Below, in pieces: positions 6,845-13,957 of a stretch of 14,085 nt of DNA. The DNA comes from CAZXFH01 sp964640055 (GTDB lineage: Bacteria > Fidelibacterota > UBA2242 > JAFGTP01). How positions within the stretch are numbered: the first letter of the stretch is position 1; the number at the start of each line of letters is the position of its first letter. The position numbers and the translations under genes were made by a program. The stretch lies in NCBI GenBank assembly GCA_964640055.1, contig CAZXFH010000064.1:1-14085 (forward strand). The letters run 5' to 3'. Below the pieces are notes generated by a model that was not told where the DNA came from, ran no database searches, and was given only the letters and a program-made list of their open reading frames with translations.

Positions 6845-9448
6845 TTGAATTATGGAGATAAATCCTATGAATTTATGGGTAAGGGTTGCCGGGATTTGTT
6901 CGGTATCAGTGCCAGGGAATTGACTTTCGCTAAACTGCGCAACATGGTTCTGGAGGCCAATGTCAGCGAGCCGGAAACAGTATCTGATTATCACGTATAC
7001 AATCGGCTGTTTAAGCAAGGTAAGATCAACCGGTACCGGGCTGAGTTGAAAATCAAAACGCCTGACGGAAAAATAAAATGGATCAGTGATCGTTCCTTGC
7101 CGCTGCGCGATCCCAAGACTAAAAAAGTCATTGGTGCGATGGGAGTTTTACAGGACATCACTGAAAATAAACGACTGATGATCGAAAAAGAAAAGACCTA
7201 TCGTAAGTATAGATCTCTTATCTACGCTTTCGGAGAAGTCACTTACGAACATATCGTTCCTGAAAATACCATTATTTGGTCTGGCAATGTGATGCAGACT
7301 TTTGGTTACACACGCTCTAAGCTGGGAAATGATGAGCGGAGCTGGAAAAAACGCATCCACCCTGAGGATTTACCAAAAGTGGAAGCAGAATTTGAGCGGG
7401 CCTATAAAGAGAACCAAATCTTTGATCTTGAATACCGAGTTAAACACAAATCAGGCCATTATTTATGGGTAAATGATCGTGGCATCATGCATTTAGGTAA
7501 GACCGGAGAACTGGAAAGTGTTGTCGGGGTCATGAAGGATATTGACCAGCGCAAGCAGGCTGAAGAGAAATTCAGGATCATATTTGAATTCGCTCCGGAT
7601 GCTTATTACCTGAGTGATCTCAACGGAAAACTGGTGAACGTAAATAAAGCAGCCGAACAGGTAACCGGTTACAGGAGGAAAGAATTAATCGGTCAAAGTT
7701 TCTTAGACCTGGCTTTGCTCACTGAGAGTCAGATACCAAAAGCCAAAGAGAATCTTGCGCAAAGTTCCCGTGGTGAATCAACCGGTCCCGATGAATTTAC
7801 CTTAATCCGCAAAAACGGGAGTAAAATCCCGGTGGAGATTTCCACTCACCCGGTTGATATCGGCGGCCAGACTCTGGTATTGGGCATTGCTCGTGATATC
7901 ACCCAGCGTAAACAAGCCGAAAAGGCTCTCCGGGAAAGCGAGAACCGCTACCGGACGATTTTAGAGAATTCCGGAGCAGCAACTATAATCGTTGAAAATG
8001 ATTTTACCATATCCTTTGTGAACCGGCAATTTGAAAAATTATCCGGATATTCAAAAGAAGAAATTGAAAACAGAAAGCTCTGGACAGACTTTGTCGTAAA
8101 AGATGATCTGGTGAAAACGAAAGAATATCATATTTCCCGGCGAAAAAAAACCGGTGTGGCCCCGCATCAATATGAATTTCACTTCAAGGACCGGAATGGA
8201 ATTATTAAAAATATATTGTTGACCGTTGCTATGATACCCGGTACTAAAAAGAGTGTGGCCTCTTTGGTGGATATAACCAAACAACGTCAATTGGAAAAAG
8301 AATTCCGGCAAGTACAAAGGATGGAAGCGATCGGTCAATTGACGGGTGGTGTCGCCCATGACTTTAACAATCTGTTGACCATTATACAGGGTAATGCCCA
8401 GATGCTTGAACTGAAAATAGATAAAGAACAACCTCTGATGCCCTATATTAAAAAAATTATGACTGTCTCCAACCGGGCAGCCAAACTAATTAAACAGTTG
8501 TTATTATTCAGCCGCAGAAAAGCGATGGAATTCGAACCCACTGATCTGAATAAAACCATTGAAGAGCTCCTGAAAATGTTGCAACGGATCATCGGAGAGG
8601 ATATAAATGTAAAGACCGAGCTGGCAGGTGGCCTTTGGATCATCAAAGGCGATGAAGCCAATCTTGAACAGGTTATCATGAATATCGCTATTAATGCCCG
8701 GGATGCCATGCCTGACGGCGGAACTTTATTTCTGAAGACAGAGAACATAAAGATGTCAGCCGTGGATGTCCGTCAGATCCCTTATATGGATCCGGGGAAG
8801 TATGTGCGCCTTATTATTGAAGATACCGGTATCGGCATGGATCAGGAGACACAGGAAAAAATTTTTGATCCCTTTTTTACGACCAAGCAGGAAGAAGAAG
8901 GCACCGGCCTGGGACTCTCCGTGGCTTATGGAATAATTAAAAAGCATCACGGATGTATCAATGTATATAGTGAAAAAGGTCAGGGATCGACTTTTAAAAT
9001 CTATCTGCCCGCCCAGCTAATGTCATTGAACGAACAGGAACAGGATGAAATTGACTGGGAAAATCTGAAAGGAAAAGGAGAGCGCATTCTATTGGTTGAA
9101 GATGATCCCAAGTTACGTGAATTTGGTGAAGACGTGTTAATCGATAATGACTATCAGTGTGATACGGCCGGTAATGCCACCCAGGCCTTAAGGCGGTTCA
9201 AGAAAAATAGCGCGAAATATGATTTAATCATCAGCGATGTGGTTTTACCGGATATTAATGGCGTAGATCTGGTGGAAAAGTTACATAAAATCAGAAAAAG
9301 TCTGCCGGTTATTATGATCAGTGGATACAGCGAGAAAAAATCAAAACGGGAACTCATCAAAGAGAAGAATTATCCGTTTATCCAAAAACCGTTTGACATG
9401 GAAAAAATTCTTAAAATGATCAAACAGATATTGAAAAAAGAGCAGTAA
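6845..9448 (+). CDS. Multi-PAS hybrid histidine kinase with C-terminal receiver domain
   Basis: Numbering is from a TTG at 6845, the first formal start, but this is unlikely to be the true N-terminus because it cuts into PAS 1. Four PAS/PAC units lie at about 1-110, 118-242, 243-360 and 364-482. The HisKA segment has the phosphoacceptor H505 in GGVAHDFNNLL. The ATPase domain shows the N-box around N617 (NIAINARDAM), the G1 box DTGIGM at D660, and IFDPFFTTK and GTGLGLS downstream. The receiver (about 746-865) has acidic ILLVEDD, phosphoacceptor D798 in ISDVVLPD, and the conserved K in QKPFD. All catalytic residues are intact. No signal peptide or membrane segment is present, so sensing is cytoplasmic, through PAS ligands or the ankyrin repeats encoded just upstream. 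There is no DNA-binding output, so phosphate probably passes to another protein. An Lrp-type gene follows after 46 bases. Confidence 0.88.
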   Translation: MNYGDKSYEFMGKGCRDLFGISARELTFAKLRNMVLEANVSEPETVSDYHVYNRLFKQGKINRYRAELKIKTPDGKIKWISDRSLPLRDPKTKKVIGAMGVLQDITENKRLMIEKEKTYRKYRSLIYAFGEVTYEHIVPENTIIWSGNVMQTFGYTRSKLGNDERSWKKRIHPEDLPKVEAEFERAYKENQIFDLEYRVKHKSGHYLWVNDRGIMHLGKTGELESVVGVMKDIDQRKQAEEKFRIIFEFAPDAYYLSDLNGKLVNVNKAAEQVTGYRRKELIGQSFLDLALLTESQIPKAKENLAQSSRGESTGPDEFTLIRKNGSKIPVEISTHPVDIGGQTLVLGIARDITQRKQAEKALRESENRYRTILENSGAATIIVENDFTISFVNRQFEKLSGYSKEEIENRKLWTDFVVKDDLVKTKEYHISRRKKTGVAPHQYEFHFKDRNGIIKNILLTVAMIPGTKKSVASLVDITKQRQLEKEFRQVQRMEAIGQLTGGVAHDFNNLLTIIQGNAQMLELKIDKEQPLMPYIKKIMTVSNRAAKLIKQLLLFSRRKAMEFEPTDLNKTIEELLKMLQRIIGEDINVKTELAGGLWIIKGDEANLEQVIMNIAINARDAMPDGGTLFLKTENIKMSAVDVRQIPYMDPGKYVRLIIEDTGIGMDQETQEKIFDPFFTTKQEEEGTGLGLSVAYGIIKKHHGCINVYSEKGQGSTFKIYLPAQLMSLNEQEQDEIDWENLKGKGERILLVEDDPKLREFGEDVLIDNDYQCDTAGNATQALRRFKKNSAKYDLIISDVVLPDINGVDLVEKLHKIRKSLPVIMISGYSEKKSKRELIKEKNYPFIQKPFDMEKILKMIKQILKKEQ

Positions 9449-9494
9449 TGGATATCTCAATGTCCATACCTGTCAATTTTTAAGGAGAATGATT

Positions 9495-9959
9495 ATGCTG
9501 GATCATATTGACATTCAAATTATTGATATTCTTCAGAAAAACAGCAGAATTCAGAAAATTGATATCGCCAGGAAGTTAGGTTTCACGATACCTTCAATAA
9601 CGACCCGAATCCAGAAGTTAGAAGACTCGGGGGTTATCGAGGGATATCATATGAAGGTCAACAATAAGGCCATTGGCAAAGATATCCTGGCTTATGTATT
9701 CGTATTTATGAGTCCCTCTACCCACCGTAAAGAATTTACCGATAAAGTAAAAGATATGAATGATATTCTGGAATGTTATTCTATTACCGGAGAAGGATCA
9801 TTCTTAATCAAGATCGCCGCCGATGGGGTTCTGTTTCTGGAAAAGATACTATCTGAAATCAGGTCCTTTGACTGTGTTGTGAGCACCAAGTCCCATATTG
9901 TTTTATCCACCTGTAAGGAATTTACAGCAATAAAACCCTCAAGATCTGTTCTCAAATAG
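9495..9959 (+). CDS. Lrp/AsnC family transcriptional regulator
   Basis: I choose the ATG at 9495 (154 residues) over one two codons upstream (9489) because the AAGGAG ribosome binding site at 9482-9487 is seven bases from 9495 but only one from 9489. The product has the family layout: a winged helix-turn-helix near residues 3-55 (LDHIDIQIIDILQKNSRIQK, then IARKLGFTIPSITTRIQKLEDSGVIEGY) and a RAM ligand-binding domain from about 63 (IGKDILAYVFVFM, then CYSITGEGSFLIKI). Relatives bind amino acids or similar small effectors and act as dimers or octamers. In the RAM glycine turn the usual GxYD is GEGS, a small departure. It follows the kinase by 46 bases on the same strand and may be co-transcribed, but a phosphorelay link is not known for this family. 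Confidence 0.92.
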   Translation: MLDHIDIQIIDILQKNSRIQKIDIARKLGFTIPSITTRIQKLEDSGVIEGYHMKVNNKAIGKDILAYVFVFMSPSTHRKEFTDKVKDMNDILECYSITGEGSFLIKIAADGVLFLEKILSEIRSFDCVVSTKSHIVLSTCKEFTAIKPSRSVLK

Positions 9960-9965
9960 CTTGAT

Positions 9966-9989
9966 TAATTCATAGCATATTATGAATTA
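9966..9989. repeat. AT-rich inverted repeat after the Lrp-type gene
   Basis: TAATTCATA and TATGAATTA form a perfect 9-bp inverted repeat around GCATAT, seven bases after the stop codon. It is too AT-rich and lacks the T-run of an intrinsic terminator, but could mark the 3' end of the transcript or bind a dimeric regulator. Confidence 0.3.
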
Positions 9990-10063
9990 TTAAAAGACTT
10001 AGAAAATCAGAACTTTTTGAACTCTTAGAATATATCTTTTTAAAATACTTGGAATTATATCAT

Positions 10064-10093
10064 ATCGGCTTTACTTGATTACCACACATTTAC
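10064..10093 (-). repeat. 30-bp direct repeat, copy of the 3' end of the sorting-domain gene
   Basis: This 30-base segment matches 10155-10184 at 26 of 30 positions, 91 bases apart, and all four differences are transitions. The second copy contains the last codons and stop of the 10162-12348 gene. In the shared part the reading frame is preserved (KCVVIK-stop here, KCVVIR-stop in the gene). Confidence 0.6.
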
Positions 10094-10112
10094 CTATTGG
10101 TTCTTGAAACCC
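10071..10112 (-). pseudogene. Relic of a second T9SS-type sorting-domain C-terminus
   Basis: On the minus strand the segment reads GFQEPIGKCVVIK followed by TAA, closely resembling the end of the adjacent gene's sorting domain (SFNQMRKCVVIR). These C-termini are normally strongly basic and hydrophobic and end close to this motif. Nothing upstream in this frame resembles the rest of the domain, so only the last dozen codons survive, probably after deletion of a tandem paralog or unequal exchange between two such genes. Confidence 0.35.
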
Positions 10113-10145
10113 GGTTGACTCGCTACGCTCTTTGAAACCGGGTTT
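10107..10145. repeat. 10-bp inverted repeat AAACCCGGTT/AACCGGGTTT
   Basis: The arms 10107-10116 and 10136-10145 are perfectly complementary around a 19-base loop (gactcgctacgctc...). It sits 17 bases past the stop of the minus-strand secreted-protein gene, the usual place for a transcript end, but no T-run follows on that strand. On the plus strand TTTTGATTT follows, which is weakly terminator-like for the Lrp-type gene. It may also be a dispersed REP-like palindrome. Confidence 0.4.
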
Positions 10146-10161
10146 TGATTTAAAATCGGCC

Positions 10162-12348
10162 TTACCTGATCACCACACATTTGCGCATCTGATTAAAAGA
10201 GCTGGCTTGAATTTGGTACAGATAAATTCCGGAACTGACATTAGACGCATCCCACTGAACGGTATGATAACCGGCCGGTTTGGACTGATTGACCAGGTTT
10301 TCAATCAAGTGCCCATTCAGATCGTATATGGAAATAATCACATGGGATTCTTCTGGTAATCCATATTTGATGGTAGTCGCCGGATTAAAGGGATTGGGAT
10401 AATTCGGTAAGAGGGTGAATTCCGCAGGAACCCCGGATAATTCATCCTGAATGGTGGTTGGTTCAACCGTCACCAGGGCACTTAAATCACTCTGGTTATG
10501 ATGAATATCCTGGGCAACCACAGCAAAATAATTCGTTTGCTCAAGCGATAGATTATCCACCTGACAGCTGGTATCCGAGGTAGTCGCGATTAAATTAACC
10601 TGGCTGGGATCGGAAAACAGTTCCGTGCTCTGATACACCCGATAATGGGACATATCCCTTTCTTTATTTGCTTTCCAGGAGAGAGTCACTGCCTGTCCTG
10701 CAGGGCAAACAGCCTTAAGCCCTTGGGGTGTTTCCGGAGCCAAATTATCAACTGAATATCCAAAGGCCGGATCAGAAAGATAATAATCGACAGATTCCTC
10801 TGGATGGAAAATGACCAGAAACGCATGCCGGGCCGCCAGGGTATCACCGGTGGCCGGAATGCCATTACACAACGTGGGTGCGGTGAACGCATAGCGCGGC
10901 AGGCCGGCCGCGTTTTGATTCCCAATCCATTCCCAGGCATAATCCCGGCCATTCCGGGTAGTGGTTATACTGGCTGTCCCTGCAAAGTCAGCGGAAAGCA
11001 TATCGGGCGTCATTTTTACTAACTTCGTGCTGTCCTCAAGAGTCAGCGCGCGCCAGATACTATAAAAAAGACCATAATCGTAATATTGGGCCGCATAAAT
11101 ATCATAGTCAGAAGCACGCCAACATACCTGTACCTGTCCACCCTGATCCTGAGGCACATCCGCAACCGACACATTTTGAGGCGCTTTTTCAATACCGATT
11201 TTCAGCAGCCAGAGATCATCATTCCCGGCACCATAAGATTCGGTATAGCCGGCAATAATGTAATCCCCATCCGCAGTCTGCTGCACTGCCATACCATAAT
11301 CATAACCTGCGCCGCCATAAGTTCGGGTCCAAAGCGTATCACCCGCGGCATCAGTCTTCAGCAACCAGAGATCACATTCACCAGCACCATAGGAAGATGT
11401 ATGACCAGTGATAATATAGCCCCCGTCCGGTGTAATTTGAATGGCATTTCCATAATCGCCATAAGATCCGCCATAGGTCTGAGTCCAGAGTATACCGCCG
11501 TCCTCATCTGTCTTCAACAACAAGAGATCACGTGATCCTGTGCTGTAGGAATCTTTAGATCCGGTGATAATGTAGCCTCTATCCCATGTTTGCCGGACGT
11601 CTACACCAACCCCAGATAAGCTCTCATATCTGAGGGTCCAGCGAAGATTACCCCACGCATCTGTCTTCAGCAACCAGAGGTCTTTATCGGCAGTATCATA
11701 GGGTTGGATATAGCCCGTGATAATATAGCCGCCATCATAGGTTTGCTGCACGGCATAGCTATTAAAGTCACCAGCACCGCCATAAGTCCGGGTCCACAAT
11801 GTGTCTCCCGATGCATTCGCCTTCAGCAACCAAATTTGATGATAACGATTAGAAAACAGATAGACGTCTGTATAGCCGGTGATAATGTAGCCCCCATCCG
11901 AGGTCTGCTGAACGGATTTGCCACAATCCCAATAACCATTCCCATAGGTCCGGGTCCAGAGTGTGTCACCGGACTCATCTGTCTTCAGCAACCAGAGGTC
12001 TGCATATGTTGCGCCGCTGGGCACAGTGCTCCCGGTCATAATGTAGCCGCCATTCCTGGTTTGCTGAACAGCATATCCGTAATCATCACTACCGCCACCA
12101 TAAGTCCGGGTCCAGAGCGTGTCACCCATTTTATCTGTCTTCAGAAGCCATAGGTCATAATTACCAAGGCCATAGGAGGCTGTATATCCAATCGTAATAT
12201 AGCCGCCATCATAGGTAGGCTGGATCGCCATACCCTTATCCGCATTGCTGCCTCCATAGGTCTGCATCCAGCGCAGTTCCGGGGCGGCACCGAGGGTCAT
12301 TAAAAAAAGACAGAGGATGCTGATGCCAACCACTATTTTCACCTGCAT
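10162..12348 (-). CDS. Secreted seven-repeat propeller-like protein with C-terminal type IX sorting domain
   Basis: The 728-residue product has a signal peptide (hydrophobic core about residues 4-20, cleavage near LGA-AP at 21-22). Seven tandem units of 50-54 residues follow (about 27-390), each with GGYIITGYT, DLWLLKTD, GDTLWTRTYGG. Seven such units would fit a seven-bladed beta-propeller. A less conserved linker (390-535) follows, then a fibronectin type III domain (about 537-632, with LSWKAN and YFAVVAQD). The last 82 residues are a sorting domain beginning LPNYPNPFNPATTIKYGLP and ending KCVVIR, the signal for export and surface attachment by type IX secretion in FCB bacteria. The start at 12348 has AAGGAA six bases upstream. 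It is monocistronic as far as visible. The ligand is unknown. Confidence 0.85.
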   Translation of the reverse strand: MQVKIVVGISILCLFLMTLGAAPELRWMQTYGGSNADKGMAIQPTYDGGYITIGYTASYGLGNYDLWLLKTDKMGDTLWTRTYGGGSDDYGYAVQQTRNGGYIMTGSTVPSGATYADLWLLKTDESGDTLWTRTYGNGYWDCGKSVQQTSDGGYIITGYTDVYLFSNRYHQIWLLKANASGDTLWTRTYGGAGDFNSYAVQQTYDGGYIITGYIQPYDTADKDLWLLKTDAWGNLRWTLRYESLSGVGVDVRQTWDRGYIITGSKDSYSTGSRDLLLLKTDEDGGILWTQTYGGSYGDYGNAIQITPDGGYIITGHTSSYGAGECDLWLLKTDAAGDTLWTRTYGGAGYDYGMAVQQTADGDYIIAGYTESYGAGNDDLWLLKIGIEKAPQNVSVADVPQDQGGQVQVCWRASDYDIYAAQYYDYGLFYSIWRALTLEDSTKLVKMTPDMLSADFAGTASITTTRNGRDYAWEWIGNQNAAGLPRYAFTAPTLCNGIPATGDTLAARHAFLVIFHPEESVDYYLSDPAFGYSVDNLAPETPQGLKAVCPAGQAVTLSWKANKERDMSHYRVYQSTELFSDPSQVNLIATTSDTSCQVDNLSLEQTNYFAVVAQDIHHNQSDLSALVTVEPTTIQDELSGVPAEFTLLPNYPNPFNPATTIKYGLPEESHVIISIYDLNGHLIENLVNQSKPAGYHTVQWDASNVSSGIYLYQIQASSFNQMRKCVVIR
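11179..12270 (-). repeat. Seven tandem ~156-bp coding repeats
   Basis: These encode the seven propeller-like units. Phrases such as the complement of CTTCAGCAACCAGAG and of the GTCCGGGTCCA-type junction recur at near-regular spacing, while the fifth unit (ESLSGVGVDVRQTWDRGY) has diverged most. The similarity at DNA level makes copy-number change by recombination possible and could also cause assembly problems. Confidence 0.7.
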
Positions 12349-12853
12349 GGTTTATTCCTTTCGTTTAATTTCAATTAATAGACTGTAAATAAAATCAAAT
12401 AACCGCCTCTGGCGAATCAGGAATCAAATATTTCGGCTAGCTGAGGCGCCCTGCAATGTGCATATTAAACCCTATGTTTACTCTATGGTAACTAACATTA
12501 TTTAAAATGTCAAATTCCCCGATCATACAAAATGGTCTTTGGGGCACAACGGGATTAGGCAGAACCCACATTCACTATAAATAAATCCAATCAGACCGGT
12601 CTTTTTCCATCTCACCACAGAAAACGGCTAAAACCGGTAATCAGGCCAATTATCAGCCCGAAGGGATCAGAGGAGAATTTTTTGTCCGGTATATAGCGAG
12701 CTAAAGCAAGCTGTTTCCGGCCTCAAAAAAGGGTTTTAAGGTTGTTTATGCTCTTAACAGCTACCTCTGAGCAGTTGCGGTTTGACGTGCTCTTTTGCAC
12801 GTAGTGTTACAATCTGAAAAACATCTGACCACAGGGCTCTGTTACGTCAAATC
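12349..12853. other. Intergenic region without recognised gene
   Basis: Both flanking genes are on the minus strand. No reading frame here has convincing composition. The right end carries a nested inverted repeat (12781-12851). Near the left end a small CGCC-tct-GGCG hairpin (about 12404-12414) lies upstream of the secreted-protein gene, together with AT-rich sequence that must hold its promoter; no box pair is good enough to name. Confidence 0.45.
12781..12851. repeat. Nested inverted repeats downstream of the beta-helix lipoprotein gene
   Basis: TTTGACGT (12781-12788) and ACGTCAAA (12844-12851) are perfect complements that enclose a tighter hairpin ACGTGC-tctttt-GCACGT (12785-12802). The two structures share ACGT and so are mutually exclusive. 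The outer right arm ends two bases before the gene's stop codon at 12854-12856. No T-run follows on the minus strand, so terminator function is doubtful. Confidence 0.3.
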
Positions 12854-13858
12854 TTAATGGCCGCCGGGCCCAAATACCGCCGGATGCAATCCATGACCCC
12901 GGTTATCGCCTAAGTTTCGGGAAATCGCATTACAGGCTTCTAATTCCGCCGGTGTTATGGCGATTTGCAAGCGGGTACCCCGAAAATCATTAAAGCCGAT
13001 ATAGTTATCAAACACGACCGGGAAGGGATCGGCATCCGGATCATTGCGGGAATCGGTCAGCTCAAAAGCGACGACATCGACCACATCCGGGGTATCGCTG
13101 ACCAAGCTGATCTTATTCTGCACAACCCGGTTCTCCTTGAGCGCCTGGCTGCCAGCCATCCCCCACCTGAAATCCGCATATAACACAATACCGGAGCCAT
13201 TATAGCCGCCACAATCTTCAGGATCAACATATACGGTCCCATTGATCTTATTATGGGAGATTAAATTATGGGCTACGGTGCCACCAAAACGATCGGCAAC
13301 GATTATGCCGATTCCGCCCCCACTTCTGGTTCTCAAATCAGTAATCCTATTATGGGTTATCTCCCAATTGTTACCACACCAGTTGGAAACAGCCTGAATA
13401 TTGTTATTAAAGTTACATTGAGTAACCGTGACATCGTTTACAGCCGCGCCGTTCATAATACCGAAATCTACATTGAAGGACAGCTGACTGATGGTGGAAC
13501 CATCACCACCTTCCAGAAACCGGAACCCCATGGTCAGACCCGCCGGATGCAGCGGGCCGTCATTGATCACAGCCTGTCCTTCACCTCTGATGGTTACCCT
13601 TTTGGTGATAAACGCCCCGGCATGATTCCCGGAAGCGACCCGGATCACATCACCGGCCTGCACATTGTTATCATCAATGGCTTCCTGAATGGTCGCAAAA
13701 TCAGCGGGTACACGCCAGGTTGAGCCTGGTTTTTTGGCCAGATTCGTCATTTCGGTCGGGGCAGGACGCTGACTTTCCATCGGCATCCTGCTTTGCTCAC
13801 AACCAAATGTCATCAACAAAACAATTATTAACAAACACACCCATACAATCCTTTGCAT
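12854..13858 (-). CDS. Lipoprotein with right-handed parallel beta-helix domain
   Basis: A 334-residue product from the ATG at 13858. I choose this over an ATG 22 codons upstream (13924) because GGGAGGTG lies five bases before it and the protein then starts with a clean lipoprotein signal, MQRIVWVCLLIIVLLMTFGC, with lipobox TFG-C. After a short linker, WRVPADFATIQEAIDDNNVQ and GDVIRVASGNHAG are the standard opening of pectate-lyase-like helices, followed by a ladder of coils (VTIRGEGQAVIN, ISQLSFNVDFGI, VTVTQCNFNNNI, WEITHNRI, GTVAHNLISHNKI, LKENRVVQNKI). The NxI/HNxI pattern is typical of this fold. Such proteins bind or cleave surface polysaccharide; I see no catalytic residues that I could assign, so a binding role is equally possible. 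It is likely anchored in the outer membrane. Confidence 0.82.
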   Translation of the reverse strand: MQRIVWVCLLIIVLLMTFGCEQSRMPMESQRPAPTEMTNLAKKPGSTWRVPADFATIQEAIDDNNVQAGDVIRVASGNHAGAFITKRVTIRGEGQAVINDGPLHPAGLTMGFRFLEGGDGSTISQLSFNVDFGIMNGAAVNDVTVTQCNFNNNIQAVSNWCGNNWEITHNRITDLRTRSGGGIGIIVADRFGGTVAHNLISHNKINGTVYVDPEDCGGYNGSGIVLYADFRWGMAGSQALKENRVVQNKISLVSDTPDVVDVVAFELTDSRNDPDADPFPVVFDNYIGFNDFRGTRLQIAITPAELEACNAISRNLGDNRGHGLHPAVFGPGGH

Positions 13859-13935
13859 GACACACCTCCCTTGGTTATATATTATCGTATTGATTTGATT
13901 TATAACCGGCGTAAATATTAACACCCCCTGAGAAT

Positions 13936-13957
13936 AAAAAAATCAGGCAAAAAGCCT
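13936..13957 (-). terminator. Short intrinsic terminator after the rightmost gene
   Basis: On the minus strand AGGC-TTTTT-GCCT is followed by GA and seven T residues. The stem is only four base pairs, which is weak, but its position directly at the TGA stop of the partial gene and the clean T-run support it. Confidence 0.35.

Larger units (their letters stand above)
4515..9448 (+). pseudogene. Reconstructed ankyrin-PAS-histidine kinase-receiver gene, broken by an apparent 1-base deletion
   Basis: The kinase frame is open upstream to 6674, 37 bases inside the ankyrin frame, yet has no ATG, GTG or TTG before 6845, which lies inside the first PAS domain. Between 6692 and 6845 it encodes TNEQLLKDVKKLENEITEL and more, a coiled coil typical before a PAS domain. 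Adding one A to the AAA run at 6688-6690 gives NANVTQ-KTNEQLLKDVKK, a seamless join. The restored gene would encode about 1644 residues: roughly 21 ankyrin repeats, a coiled coil, four PAS domains, a histidine kinase core and a receiver. No slippery heptamer in the correct phase is visible, so programmed frameshifting is less likely than a mutation or assembly error. Confidence 0.6.

Noticed and set aside
11086..12153. Two plus-strand reading frames of 149 residues opposite the propeller repeats
   Set aside because: They are the complement of the seven tandem units (recurring LLxxxxIxxxxxIxPGPE pattern), with no independent coding evidence.
12879..12893. 15-base match cgccggatgcaatcc shared with 214-228
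   Set aside because: At the right end it encodes part of HGLHPAV in the lipoprotein; a match this short between unrelated contexts is probably chance.
13268..13723. Plus-strand 151-residue reading frame opposite the beta-helix lipoprotein
   Set aside because: The minus-strand gene has a ribosome binding site, lipobox and recognisable fold; the plus frame has no family character.
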